This document shows, piece by piece, positions 43,216-52,597 of a stretch of DNA of 64,000 nucleotides (its first letter is position 1; each line of letters opens with the position of its first letter). The DNA is taken from the NCBI RefSeq assembly GCF_014212015.1, contig NZ_JACJVN010000024.1, positions 58,511 through 122,510 of the forward strand, in the 5' to 3' direction. Both the position numbers and the translations under genes were made by a program. The stretch comes from Cohnella lubricantis. Its GTDB lineage: Bacteria; Bacillota; Bacilli; Paenibacillales; Paenibacillaceae. Below the pieces are notes generated by a model. That model saw nothing but the letters and a program-made list of their open reading frames with translations, was not told where the DNA came from and did not search any database.

Positions 43216-44242
43216 ACGGGCTGCCGAATGGTGCGCAGCGTTCGCGCTGGCCTTCGCGTTGGCCGGATGCTCGCTGCTGCCGAAGGAAGAAGAAGCGCTC
43301 GCGCCGCCTCTAGTGAAGCCGGCTAACGAGAACTATCAGACTGAGACGGCAGTGAAGGGGACGATCAGCATCGAAGTGAACGGCAGCGGGTACTTCGAAT
43401 CGGATCATACCGATATGGCTCAGTTCACGGGCCAGGGAGGGCGCGTTCAGGAGGTGCTGGTCCATTCCGGAGATACCGTGAAGAAGGGTGATGTGCTCGT
43501 ACAGCTTGTGATGGAGGATCTGGACTTGCAAGTGAAGCAGCAGGAATTGACGCTTGAGCAGGCCAAGTACAACCTGCGCAAGGAGCGAGCCGTTCAAGGC
43601 AACGACGAAGAAGTGATTCGAATGGCCGCGCTTCAGGTTGAGATCGAGCAGTTGAAATTCGACCGGCTGACCGCCCAGTACAACAGCAAGCAGCTGAAGG
43701 CGAACATGGACGGGCAGGTCATCTTCGTGGAGGACCTGCATCCAGGCGATTACGTCGACACGTATCAGACGCTTGTCATCGTGGCCGATACGAAGAAGCT
43801 GAGATTGACGTTGAACACGGATGGAATGCTTGCGGCCAGAGAGGTCAACGTCGGTTTTCCGGCAGAGATCAGCTTGAAAGTGGACGGGGAGAAGAAGACG
43901 ATCGAAGGCAAAGTCGTACAGACGCCGTCGTCGGCTCCGCAGACGCTCAATAAGGAATTGGCGGAGAGATACGCCAAGACGCTCTATATTCAAGTAGACG
44001 ATGTGCCAAAGGGCGTCGAGATCGGCGCGATGGCGGATGTGAAGATAACGACCCAGATGAAGGAGAACGTCGTCAAGATTCCGCGAAGCGGGCTCCGCAA
44101 TTCGCTCGGCCGCACCTTCGTCCGGACGCTGGAAGAAGGCAGCAAGGTGCGCGAACTCGATGTCGAAGCGGGCCTTACGTCCTCCACGGAAGTGGAGATC
44201 GTCCACGGATTGGACGAAGGAGACGTTGTCATTCTGCAATAA
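43199..44242 (+). CDS. Lipoprotein membrane-fusion (HlyD/MacA-like) adaptor
   Basis: A protein of about 347 residues. It has a lipoprotein signal (AFALAFALAGC, lipobox LAGC), a beta-barrel/lipoyl part (VQEVLVHSGDTVKKGDVLVQL), a coiled-coil hairpin (LDLQVKQQELTLEQAKYNLR and on), the second lipoyl half (GQVIFVEDLHPGDYVD) and a C-terminal barrel. It should be anchored outside the membrane and link the permease to its cargo. TTG 43199 sits nine bases after GGAGG; ATG 43190 is in frame but touches that site. It overlaps the ATPase gene. Confidence 0.88.
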   Translation: MSFKIKRAAEWCAAFALAFALAGCSLLPKEEEALAPPLVKPANENYQTETAVKGTISIEVNGSGYFESDHTDMAQFTGQGGRVQEVLVHSGDTVKKGDVLVQLVMEDLDLQVKQQELTLEQAKYNLRKERAVQGNDEEVIRMAALQVEIEQLKFDRLTAQYNSKQLKANMDGQVIFVEDLHPGDYVDTYQTLVIVADTKKLRLTLNTDGMLAAREVNVGFPAEISLKVDGEKKTIEGKVVQTPSSAPQTLNKELAERYAKTLYIQVDDVPKGVEIGAMADVKITTQMKENVVKIPRSGLRNSLGRTFVRTLEEGSKVRELDVEAGLTSSTEVEIVHGLDEGDVVILQ

Positions 44243-44287
44243 TATCATGGATCTTCGTGCCGCCATTCTGGAACGGGAGGCTATCGC

Positions 44288-47185
44288 GTGGCCTTATTCG
44301 TAATGATTATTCGGAAGATGATGAACAACAAATGGCTGTCCGCCAGCCTGCTGCTCGGCATGACGATCAGCGTCGCGCTCGTGAGCACGATGCCGATCTA
44401 CTCCGAGGCGATCTTGTCGCGGATGCTGGTGAAGGAATTGCAGACGATCCAGCAGGAGAGAGGCTACTATCCGGGGGCCTACTTCGCGAGGGTGTCGTTC
44501 GCGGAGGAGACGCCGGAGCAGCGCGAGTCTCTTCTGAAGGATATGGATGCATATATGCAGGGAACCGGTGCTCATGGATTCACGCTCCCGGTTCTCGAGA
44601 CCGTTATTCAGCGCAGCACCCGATCGATTCAAGCGACTCCAGTGACCGGAACGGAGGAGGATCTGAAGGAGAAGCGCTCGGTCCGATTCACGTCGTTGTC
44701 CGGACTTAACGAACATATCCAGTTGACCGACGGCCGGATGCCGAGCGGGCAGAGCGAAGACGGCGTGTATGAAGTGCTGGTCACTTCGAACGGGCTGTTC
44801 AAGCTAAAGACGGTATTGGGAACTGAGTTCGAGGCTATATCCGAGGACACGGGCGAGAAGATTCGGTTTAAGCCGGTCGGCGTCTTCGAGAAGAAGAGAG
44901 ACGACGATCCGTACTTTAGCAACCCGTCCTTATCCGGCTTTGATAGTGCCATCGTCGTCGACCAGAGCGTTATGGACCGCGACTTCTTGGGAGCGAATAA
45001 AGTCTCGGTTATCAACAACAGCTGGAATATCGTGCTGGACTATTCCAAGATGGAGCTGCGCCAGGTCGATGATTTCCTGCAGACGGATCAAGAGATTCGG
45101 AACTTCATGAAGCAGCGGATCAGCGTATTCCAGACGGCCTATACTGTGCCTGTGCTTGATACGTTGGACCAGTACGATGAGCGGACATCCCGTCTGAAGA
45201 CGTTGATGTGGTCGCTTAATGTGCCGGTGCTGATCATGCTGGCGTTCTATATGTTCATGGTCGCCAATCTGATTGCCGACCGCCAGAAGAACGAGATTGC
45301 GGTGCTGCGCAGCCGAGGCGCCGCCAGGTGGCAGATCGCGGCAGCATTCTTCGTCGAGGGTCTCATTCTGAGCGCCGCCGCTTGGGCTGTGGGCCCATTC
45401 ATCGGGCTGTTCCTGACGAAGGTGCTGGGCGCATCGAACGGCTTCTTGTCCTTCGTATCCCGTGCTGCGCTGCCCGTACGAGTCTCGTCGCAAGCATATC
45501 TGTACGGTCTCGCAGCTGCGGGTGTCTCGCTCGTGATGTTGCTGATCCCCGTTCTTCTTGCTACCCGCGCGTCAATCGTCGGCCGTAAGCAAGAGCTGGC
45601 GCGTCAGCTGCGGACGCCGCTGTGGCACAAGCTATTTCTGGATGTCATCTTCGTGGCAATTGCCATTTATGGCTTATATACGTTCCGGACGCGTCTGGCT
45701 AATTTGAAGAACCTTGGACTGGGTTCCTCCGACCTGAACATCGATCCGCTGCAATTCCTCGTGCCGGCGCTGTTCATCGTAGGAGCGGGCTTGCTGCTGC
45801 TCCGCTTGTACCCGTATCTGCTCCGGATTATCTATTGGATCGGACGGAAGTGGTGGCGTCCCGGAACATATGCGACGCTCATCCAAGTCGGCCGATCGAG
45901 CAGCCAATATCAGTTCCTGATGGTCTTTCTGCTTCTGACGATCGCAACCGGCGTGTTCAGCGCCAGCGCAGCTAGAACGATTAACAACAACACGGAGGAC
46001 CGGATTCGCTATGCCAGCGGCGCAGATATTGCGATCACCTCCGTTTGGGTCAACGATAAGCCTGCTCCTGCGATGGGGGGCGGGCCTCCCGGAGCAGGCG
46101 CTTCCGGCGATACGGCTGCGGGGATATCTTCCGAACCGGTTCATTACCTGGAGCCGGCGTTCGAGCCTTACGAGAAGCTGCCGGGAGTCGAGCATGCGGC
46201 CAAGGTGTTCGTGAAGCAGAATGCTAACTTCTCCGTCGGGGACGAGGCCGGATCGGCGACTTTGATGGGGATCGATACGTACGATTTCGGCATGACGGCT
46301 TGGTTCCCGAGCGGACTGCTGGACCATTCGCTTAACGACTACTTGAATCTAATGGCTTCCGATACGCGAGCGGTGCTCATCTCCCGTACGCTGGCAGAAC
46401 AGAAGCAAGCGAAGGCCGGAGACACGATCTGGATCGGGTGGGCCAACTCCCAGTCGCAGCCGTTCGTCGTGTACGGCATCATCGACTACTTCCCGACGTT
46501 TAACCCGAACCCGCCGCTCGGATCGGTGGTGGCAAGCGACGAGAGAACGAAGCGCAACGCGCCTATGCTGATCGTCGGACATCTCTCGCGCATCCAGTTC
46601 CAACTGGGACTCGAGCCGTATGAGGTCTGGCTGAAGATGAAGCCTGGATTCTCATCTGCCGCATTGTATGAGGCTGTGGAGGAGAATCGGTTGCCTGTCA
46701 CGGAGCTGGTCAATACGGAGCTTGAATGGAATCTGGAGAAGAACGATCCGTTCCTGATGGCGCTGAACGGCATTCTGACACTGGGCTTCCTGATCTCCAT
46801 CATCGTCAGCTTCTTCGGATTTCTGTTATACTGGGTATTGTCATTAAAAGGAAGAACGCTGCAGAACGGCGTGATGCGTGCGCTTGGCCTGTCGCTGCGG
46901 CAGATGATCGGCATGCTGGTGCTTGAGCAGGCGCTTACCTCAGGCATCGCGGTGGTAATTGGCATCTTCGTCGGCAACCTGGCGAGCAGCCTGTATGTGC
47001 CTAATTTCCAGATTGCGTTTAATCCATCGGCGCTCGTTCCTCCTTTCCATGTCATATTCGACTCGTTCGACTACATTCGGCTGTATGCCGTCGTCTGCAC
47101 CATGCTCGTGCTGGGACTGGCGATCTTGGGCGGCATGATGGCGCGGACCCGCATTCATCAAGCGCTTAAGCTGGGGGAGGACTGA
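44288..47185 (+). CDS. Large FtsX-type ABC permease
   Basis: A 965-residue permease. An N-terminal helix (WLSASLLLGMTISVALVSTM) is followed by a large extracytoplasmic domain, a FtsX block of helices (about 315-450), another pair of helices, a second extracytoplasmic domain (about 570-830) and a final FtsX block (about 835-960). This duplicated form moves or senses lipids, peptides or lipoproteins and works with FtsE/MacB-type ATPases. GTG 44288 follows GGGAGG. A Gly/Pro/Ala stretch lies near residue 600. Cargo unknown. Confidence 0.92.
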   Translation: MALFVMIIRKMMNNKWLSASLLLGMTISVALVSTMPIYSEAILSRMLVKELQTIQQERGYYPGAYFARVSFAEETPEQRESLLKDMDAYMQGTGAHGFTLPVLETVIQRSTRSIQATPVTGTEEDLKEKRSVRFTSLSGLNEHIQLTDGRMPSGQSEDGVYEVLVTSNGLFKLKTVLGTEFEAISEDTGEKIRFKPVGVFEKKRDDDPYFSNPSLSGFDSAIVVDQSVMDRDFLGANKVSVINNSWNIVLDYSKMELRQVDDFLQTDQEIRNFMKQRISVFQTAYTVPVLDTLDQYDERTSRLKTLMWSLNVPVLIMLAFYMFMVANLIADRQKNEIAVLRSRGAARWQIAAAFFVEGLILSAAAWAVGPFIGLFLTKVLGASNGFLSFVSRAALPVRVSSQAYLYGLAAAGVSLVMLLIPVLLATRASIVGRKQELARQLRTPLWHKLFLDVIFVAIAIYGLYTFRTRLANLKNLGLGSSDLNIDPLQFLVPALFIVGAGLLLLRLYPYLLRIIYWIGRKWWRPGTYATLIQVGRSSSQYQFLMVFLLLTIATGVFSASAARTINNNTEDRIRYASGADIAITSVWVNDKPAPAMGGGPPGAGASGDTAAGISSEPVHYLEPAFEPYEKLPGVEHAAKVFVKQNANFSVGDEAGSATLMGIDTYDFGMTAWFPSGLLDHSLNDYLNLMASDTRAVLISRTLAEQKQAKAGDTIWIGWANSQSQPFVVYGIIDYFPTFNPNPPLGSVVASDERTKRNAPMLIVGHLSRIQFQLGLEPYEVWLKMKPGFSSAALYEAVEENRLPVTELVNTELEWNLEKNDPFLMALNGILTLGFLISIIVSFFGFLLYWVLSLKGRTLQNGVMRALGLSLRQMIGMLVLEQALTSGIAVVIGIFVGNLASSLYVPNFQIAFNPSALVPPFHVIFDSFDYIRLYAVVCTMLVLGLAILGGMMARTRIHQALKLGED

Positions 47186-47188
47186 CCG

Positions 47189-48091
47189 ATGATCCACTGC
47201 GACGGGCTGGTGAAAATCTACAAGGCAGCCGATCTGGAAGTGTTCGCGCTGCAAGGGCTTGACCTGCAGGTAGAGAGCGGGGAGCTCATGGCGATTATCG
47301 GGAACAGCGGGAGCGGCAAGTCGACGCTGCTGAACATGCTCGGCGGATTGGATCGCCCGACTGCCGGCAGCCTGCTCATCGACGGCAAGGATATGCTGAA
47401 GATGTCCGAACGGGATCTGGTGCGCTACAAGCGGGAGAGCGTCGGCTTCGTCTGGCAGAACAACGCTCGCAATCTCATTCCCTATCTGACCGCGCTCGAG
47501 AATGTAGAGCTCCCGATTCTGCTCTCCGGAAGGCGCAAGCGGATGCGTGCGCTGGAGCTGCTGGATGCGGTCGGCCTGCTGCACCGCGCGCAGAACAAGC
47601 TGCATCAATTGTCCGGCGGCGAGCAGCAGCGGGTGGCGATTGCGATCGCGCTGGCGAACCATCCGCGGCTTCTGCTCGCAGATGAGCCGACCGGCTCGGT
47701 CGACTCGCGAATGGCGGACCAGATCCTCGATTTGTTCCGGGAGCTGAACCGCACGCTCGGCATCACGATCGTCATCGTGACGCACGACCCGCAGCTCGCG
47801 AGGAAGGTGGACCGCGTCGTCTCCATTCGCGACGGCAAGATCTCGTCGGAGATGCTGCGCAAGAAATCTTACGCAGAAGAGCTAATGGAGCTGGAGCTTG
47901 GCAGCGAGCAGGCCGCGGTCGATGAAGAGACGCATGTCGAATATGCGGTGCTGGACAAGGCGGGAAGGCTGCAAGTGCCGGCTGCCTATCTGGAGTCGAT
48001 CGGCCTGCAGGACAGCAACAAGGTGAAGGTGGAGCTTGCCGATGGCAGGATCGTGCTGACGCCGCCTGAGGCAGTCTCATCTAAAAAATAA
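47189..48091 (+). CDS. ABC ATPase with AbrB-like C-terminal extension
   Basis: A 300-residue protein. The first 225 residues are a MacB/LolD-type ATPase: Walker A GNSGSGKST, VWQNNARNLIPYLTA, signature LSGGEQQRVAIAIA, Walker B LLLADEPTGSVD and VTHD. The last 48 residues (from about 253) read like a SpoVT/AbrB swapped-hairpin unit: AVLDKAGRLQVPAAYLESIG and then KVKVELADGRIVLTP. In AbrB proteins this unit dimerises and binds DNA. Here it could dimerise the ATPase or link export to gene control; this is inference. It is the last gene of the operon, four bases after the permease. Confidence 0.9.
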   Translation: MIHCDGLVKIYKAADLEVFALQGLDLQVESGELMAIIGNSGSGKSTLLNMLGGLDRPTAGSLLIDGKDMLKMSERDLVRYKRESVGFVWQNNARNLIPYLTALENVELPILLSGRRKRMRALELLDAVGLLHRAQNKLHQLSGGEQQRVAIAIALANHPRLLLADEPTGSVDSRMADQILDLFRELNRTLGITIVIVTHDPQLARKVDRVVSIRDGKISSEMLRKKSYAEELMELELGSEQAAVDEETHVEYAVLDKAGRLQVPAAYLESIGLQDSNKVKVELADGRIVLTPPEAVSSKK

Positions 48092-48114
48092 AGGGAGCAG
48101 GAGAGTGGCTTCAT

Positions 48115-48639
48115 ATGGACGAGAGATATCCGATTGGCAAGTTCGAGTTTGAAGGGCCGATTACGGTCGAGAAGCGTGCGGAATGGATCGAAGACATCCG
48201 TGCGCTGCCGGCGCGGGTGGCAGCCGCTGTCAGCGGGCTTAGCGAGGAGCAGCTCGACACGCCTTATCGGGACGGAGGCTGGACGATTCGCCAAGTTGTG
48301 CATCATATCGCGGACAGCCATTCGAACTGTCTGACGCGATTCAAGCTGGCGCTGACGGAGGACAATCCAACGATCAAGCCGTACGAGGAGCAGCTATGGG
48401 CGGAGCTGGCGGATAGCAAGACATACCCAATCGGTCCTTCGCTGGCATTGATCGAAGCGGTGCACAGCCGCTGGACGGCGTTGCTGGAGTCGATGAGCGA
48501 GGAAGATTATGCCCGCACCTTCTATCATCCCGGCTATCAAGTGACGAATACGCTCGCTCGCGCCTTGGGCAATTATTCATGGCACGGCAGGCATCATACG
48601 GCACATATCACTTCGCTTCGAGAGCGCAAGGGCTGGTAA
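48115..48639 (+). CDS. bstA: DinB-fold bacillithiol transferase (YfiT/BstA-like)
   Basis: A 174-residue protein close to YfiT/BstA, a metal-dependent bacillithiol S-transferase. It starts MDERYPIGKFEFEGPITVEK (in part), has RDGGWTIRQVVHHIADSHSN (in part; first His of the site at about 63) and WHGRHHTAHI with the two other metal histidines. This length and motif set match the YfiT family. Co-direction with the ABC operon may be chance; it is 24 bases downstream. Confidence 0.88.
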   Translation: MDERYPIGKFEFEGPITVEKRAEWIEDIRALPARVAAAVSGLSEEQLDTPYRDGGWTIRQVVHHIADSHSNCLTRFKLALTEDNPTIKPYEEQLWAELADSKTYPIGPSLALIEAVHSRWTALLESMSEEDYARTFYHPGYQVTNTLARALGNYSWHGRHHTAHITSLRERKGW

Positions 48640-48699
48640 ACGGATCAGGCAGACCGATCTATTCGGTCTATCTAGAATAGCCGCAAACCCAAAAGCAAA

Positions 48700-48752
48700 A
48701 GCTGTCCCGTCTCACACTGTCTAGACGAATCTAGGCGTGAGAAGGGGCAGCT
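48700..48752. terminator. Large imperfect hairpin between bstA and add
   Basis: AGCTGTCCCGTCTCAC pairs imperfectly with GTGAGAAGGGGCAGCT, with inner TCTAG/CTAG pairing. It separates convergent genes and is a likely bidirectional terminator. Confidence 0.65.
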
Positions 48753-48776
48753 CTCTTGATGTTCCGGTCTGTAGGA

Positions 48777-49808
48777 TCAGACGGCCGGTACGCCTATCTC
48801 TGCTATTCGGAGCAGGAACTCCTCACGCAGCGCGGCTTTCTCGGCTTCATCCAAGAATGCGGCTTCGACTGCGTTCTCCATCAGCCGGACGATATCGGCC
48901 ATCCCGAACCCAAGATGCTCGGCAAGCCGCCGGCATTCCTCGGTCATACTCGTGCCCGAGACGGTCGGATTGTCTGTGTTGATTGTGACGACGATGCCGC
49001 TCCGCATGTAGTCGCGGATCGGGTAATCCTCCCAACCGTCCACTGCCTTGGTCTGGATGTTGCTGGTAGGGCAGAGCTCCAGCGGAATGCCGCACTCTCG
49101 AATGCGTTCCAGCACGGCGGGATTCTCGCGCGCCCGTACGCCGTGGCCGATGCGCACCGCGCCAAGCCTGTCGATCGCTTCCAACACGTTGTCGGCGCCG
49201 CCCGCTTCGCCGGCATGGATCGTCACCGGGATGCCAAGCTCTTGCGCCAGTTCGAACACTTCGCGGAATAGCTGCGGCGGGAAGCCAGCCTCGTCTCCGG
49301 CGAGATCAACGGCAACCAGCCCGCGTCCGAGGTAACGAGAAGCGGTGCGGACGACCTCCAGATTATCCTTCGGCGAATGGTGCCTCATGCAGATGGCGAT
49401 CGCCCGGGCACGAATCTCGTAGCGTTCTTCGCCGCGGCGCAGGCCGCGAATGACGGCCGCGAGCGCGTCATCGGCCGTTAGGCCGCGTTCCGTATGCAAG
49501 AGAGGCGCGAACCGAACCTCGATATAGATGCAATTATCTTCAGCTGCGCGTTCGACCGCTTCATAGGCGCTGCGCTCCAAAGCCTGTTCATTCTGAAGGA
49601 AGGGGAGCACGAACCGGAACTTCGCCAAATAATCGACTAAGCTGGCGCAGTCGTCCGAGACGGTCATATAGGGCAGCAAGCCGGCGGCGTCATTCGCCGG
49701 CAGCTCCGATCCTTGCTCAGCAGCCCATTCGAGCATCGTCTCTGGCTTCACGCAGCCGTCCAGGTGCAGGTGCAAATCCACTTTCGGCATTCGCTTAAGC
49801 CAATTCAT
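48777..49808 (-). CDS. add: Adenosine deaminase
   Basis: Converts adenosine to inosine in purine salvage. The 343 residues have the zinc-site motifs LHLHLDGCVKPETM (12-25), VTIHAGEAGGADNV (about 195-208), ELCPTSNIQTKAV and TINTDNPTVSGTSMTEE with the metal-binding Asp pair. ATG 49808 follows GAGAGGGGATGA. It lies 23 bases after the DUF1992 gene, probably in one transcript. Confidence 0.95.
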   Translation of the reverse strand: MNWLKRMPKVDLHLHLDGCVKPETMLEWAAEQGSELPANDAAGLLPYMTVSDDCASLVDYLAKFRFVLPFLQNEQALERSAYEAVERAAEDNCIYIEVRFAPLLHTERGLTADDALAAVIRGLRRGEERYEIRARAIAICMRHHSPKDNLEVVRTASRYLGRGLVAVDLAGDEAGFPPQLFREVFELAQELGIPVTIHAGEAGGADNVLEAIDRLGAVRIGHGVRARENPAVLERIRECGIPLELCPTSNIQTKAVDGWEDYPIRDYMRSGIVVTINTDNPTVSGTSMTEECRRLAEHLGFGMADIVRLMENAVEAAFLDEAEKAALREEFLLRIAEIGVPAV

Positions 49809-49831
49809 CCAATCTCATCCCCTCTCGCGCG

Positions 49832-50212
49832 TTAGTCGTCCGAGAGCAGCTTCTTCTCGATCTGCTCCCGGTATTGCTCGAAGACGGCCGTCTGATGCCA
49901 TCCCCTCTGCTCCATCATCGACCGGTATTGAAGCTGTACCTCATTCAGCTTCTCCCGAAGCCGGCCGCGTTCGCCATCGTCCGTACAGCAGCGGAGCAGA
50001 TCCTCAATCGTGACCATCTCTTTGCGAAGCTCAAGCTCGGGAGGAATCGCTCCGGCGTTCTTGAGCAGCCGATACCCGATGCGGAGCGCATCCGGCACTG
50101 ATGCGAGTTCGTCAGGCGGAAGCGGCTTGCCGCGTCCGGGGAGGTGGTCGAAGTCGCCGCGGGCCTGGGCTTCGCGAATTCGCTCTTCCACGATGGATGA
50201 GATCCAATCCAT
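49832..50212 (-). CDS. DUF1992 (DnaJ-C28-like) protein
   Basis: A 126-residue protein of the DUF1992 family, which is the conserved core of eukaryotic DNAJC28 but has no J domain. The signature is IVEERIREAQARGDFDHLPG followed by GKPLPPDE (about 6-33). It is helical and soluble. ATG 50212 (MDWISSIVEE) is chosen because GAGGGTGA precedes it; in-frame codons up to 50260 lack a site. Function unknown. Confidence 0.88.
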   Translation of the reverse strand: MDWISSIVEERIREAQARGDFDHLPGRGKPLPPDELASVPDALRIGYRLLKNAGAIPPELELRKEMVTIEDLLRCCTDDGERGRLREKLNEVQLQYRSMMEQRGWHQTAVFEQYREQIEKKLLSDD

Positions 50213-50750
50213 GACGGCATCACCCTCTGTATCGCTTAATATTGATATCGATTGTAGCATGCCGCAAGCCAGGTTGAAATGGCTAGGGAAAGTAATTTTC
50301 GAACCATGTCACTTTAATTTACATGCAAACACGGAATGCCAAAATATAAATCGATTATTGCTTCGCCGCAGGCGTTCCGCAATATAGTGTAGTTGGATAA
50401 TCAGAGAGGAAGCGTGACGATACGATGGCCATTATCCTTTGGTTATGTGGACTTGCTTTGTCGTATACATTTGATCCATTTCAAAGATGGAGATCAGATT
50501 ATGTCTTCGCCGCATCGATGCTCGGTGCCATACACCAGCCCTCGGCCTATATGAGCGGATTATCGCCTCAACACAAACCAACAAGAGCGCTTCGCTCCAG
50601 AACAGGCCGGCGGCCGATTCGCGGAACGAAGCGCTCTTGCTGCGACAAGCTGTCGTATCTGGCTGTTGTGCGAGGCCCGCACGCGACACGCAGCCGCTAC
50701 TAAGCGGCACGCGTACGCCTGCTCTTCCCGCTTGCCTCCCGCCGCTTGCA
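50213..50750. other. 538-base region without a credible gene; contains an MFS terminator
   Basis: CAAGAGCGCTTCG (50582-50594) pairs with CGAAGCGCTCTTG (50627-50639); the minus-strand tail is U-rich, so it probably ends the MFS transcript. A 92-codon frame (50425-50703, +) with GAGAGGAAG upstream crosses this hairpin, becomes Arg/Pro-rich and matches nothing I know. I do not call it a gene. Confidence 0.5.
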
Positions 50751-51974
50751 TCAAGCATTCTTAGCGGCCTGCGGCTTAGGCGCAGCGTTGCGATGCAATA
50801 GCGCGAAATAGACAATGGCGGCAAGCGCAACGATGGCGGCGGCCGCCAGATACATCGTGCGGTTGCTCGTGGCCGAAGCGACGCTGCCAAGCAGCACCGA
50901 GCCGATGCCGACGCCGCTGTCGAAGAAGATGAAGAACGTGCTCGTCGCGAGGCCGACGCGTTCACGCGGCACGGATTGGACGGCGATCGCCTGCAGGCAA
51001 GGGAACAAGCTTCCATAGCCAAGGCCGATGATCCCAGCCGAGAGCAGGAACGTGAATGCCGAATTAGCTGATGCCAGTACGACCAATCCGCCGGCATAGA
51101 GGAGCAAGGTCGGATAGACCAGCATATTGCGCGGCAGCTTGTCGAACATGCGGCCGGTGAACGGCCGAGCCAATACCATGATGATCGCGTACACGACGAA
51201 GTAGTAGCTGGAGATGGAGCTGAGGCCGATCTCCTTCGCATAGGTCGGCACGTACGACAGGATGCCGCTGTATGCAATCGCGAGCAGCAGAGCCGTAATG
51301 GAGATCGGAATGGCGCCTACTTCGAACAAAGACTTGAAGGTGAGCTTCTCTTGCTTGTGGACCGAACCCTCTTCCGTACTCGGCTTTGGAATTCGGGCGG
51401 TCGACCAGCCGAGTGCGAGGCCGAGAACGCCGCACGCGATCAGAATGTAGAACAACACGTTAAAATTCGCGTTCTGAATGACGAGCAGGCCGACGAACGG
51501 ACCGAGCACCATCGCCAAATTAAATGACAGCGTGTAATAGCCGAGCCCTTCGCCTTTGCGCTGGGTCGGCACAATCTCCGCGACGATCGTGCCGTTGCCC
51601 GTTGTCGCCGCGCCGAAGCTAACGCCTTGCAAGGCGCGAAGGACGAGCAAGAAGCCGAATGACGAGACGAGCGGGTAGAACAGCGACACCGCCATGAAGC
51701 CGATCAGCGAGAGGATAAGGACTTTCGAACGATGCGGACCGACCATCCATCTTCCGGCGAACGGGCGCATGAGGACGCCGGCGATGACATAAACTGTCAG
51801 CACCCAACCGGCAAGCGATTGGCTCTCGCCTAGGTTGTCGGTGACGAAAGTAGGGAGCGTTGCCGTTTGGCAATAAAATGTAATGAAAATAAAAAAGCTG
51901 CTCAAACAAATGCTAATAAAAGATTTCGTCCATAAACGTTGCGATTCCAATCTCATTACTCCTTCTGTATTCAT
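50751..51974 (-). CDS. MFS transporter (YwoG-like)
   Basis: A 12-helix MFS exporter of about 400 residues, starting FISICLSSFFIFITFYCQTA. It has RPFAGRWMVGPHRSKV as its motif A equivalent (about 64-79) and GYYTLSFNLAMVLGPFVGLL (about 142-161). Substrate unknown. The start may be ATG 51974, ATG 51956 (AAGGAG only two bases before it) or the TTG two codons later, which has the best spacing. It follows marR by 47 bases and is probably repressed by it. Confidence 0.87.
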   Translation of the reverse strand: MNTEGVMRLESQRLWTKSFISICLSSFFIFITFYCQTATLPTFVTDNLGESQSLAGWVLTVYVIAGVLMRPFAGRWMVGPHRSKVLILSLIGFMAVSLFYPLVSSFGFLLVLRALQGVSFGAATTGNGTIVAEIVPTQRKGEGLGYYTLSFNLAMVLGPFVGLLVIQNANFNVLFYILIACGVLGLALGWSTARIPKPSTEEGSVHKQEKLTFKSLFEVGAIPISITALLLAIAYSGILSYVPTYAKEIGLSSISSYYFVVYAIIMVLARPFTGRMFDKLPRNMLVYPTLLLYAGGLVVLASANSAFTFLLSAGIIGLGYGSLFPCLQAIAVQSVPRERVGLATSTFFIFFDSGVGIGSVLLGSVASATSNRTMYLAAAAIVALAAIVYFALLHRNAAPKPQAAKNA

Positions 51975-52021
51975 CTTAGTTGAAGTACCTATATCGCCGA
52001 TTCAAGCCAACATTCATTCGA

Positions 52022-52450
52022 CTATAGCTGCCGCGCCGCATTATTCGCGATTCGCTGCAGCAGCTCCTTCAGTTTGGCGACTTCCTTCTCATCCAGCCCT
52101 TGAATCGCCAGCGCGATCACTTGCTCTTCAAGCGGAGCCATTCGTTCGTACATCTGTCTGCCTTCCGGCGTTACCGAGGGCAGGAAGGAACGGCGATCCT
52201 CGGGGTTCGTCATGCGCACGATCAGCCCTTTGCGCTGCAACTGATCGAGAATGCGGGTGACATTCGTCTGGTCCTTGCTGACGCGGGCGGCCAATTCCTT
52301 CTGGCTGATTCCATCTTCTTCGCACAGGCGCGCCAGCACCGACCATTGCTCGCTGGTCATCTCGTGGGCAGCGAAGTAGTGATTCACGACCTGCGATAAT
52401 TTCCGGCCGGTCTGGTTAATGAGGAAACCGATGGAATCGTCAAGCTTCAT
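52022..52450 (-). CDS. MarR family regulator
   Basis: A 142-residue winged-helix repressor. The DNA-binding part is QWSVLARLCEEDGISQKELA and then SKDQTNVTRILDQLQRKGLI (about 48-90), with the wing RMTNPEDRRSFLPSVTPEG. Dimerisation helices lie at both ends. ATG 52450 is preferred; the longer frame to 52516 runs across the promoter. It controls itself and the MFS gene behind it. Confidence 0.92.
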   Translation of the reverse strand: MKLDDSIGFLINQTGRKLSQVVNHYFAAHEMTSEQWSVLARLCEEDGISQKELAARVSKDQTNVTRILDQLQRKGLIVRMTNPEDRRSFLPSVTPEGRQMYERMAPLEEQVIALAIQGLDEKEVAKLKELLQRIANNAARQL

Positions 52451-52469
52451 CCTTCGCTCAACCTCCGTC

Positions 52470-52516
52470 AAAATAGTTGCTATAGCAATTATATTGGAAA
52501 CAACTATTTTCGTCAA
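52470..52516 (-). promoter_or_regulatory. marR promoter with overlapping operators
   Basis: On the minus strand TTGACG (52511-52516), a 17-base spacer and TATAAT (52488-52493). An inverted repeat AAAATAGTTG (52470-52479) / CAACTATTTT (52501-52510) and a perfect 12-bp palindrome TTGCTATAGCAA (52477-52488) overlap it, as expected for autorepression. Confidence 0.75.
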
Positions 52517-52597
52517 ATCGCAAGCTTGATCTCACGTCCCGCAATTGTTACGCTGTACTCTGACGATGCAAATCATTCTGGAGAGTGGCGGTAATAT

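Noticed and set aside
50425..50703. Possible 92-residue gene with a fair ribosome site
   Set aside because: It runs through a terminator hairpin and has no recognisable domain.
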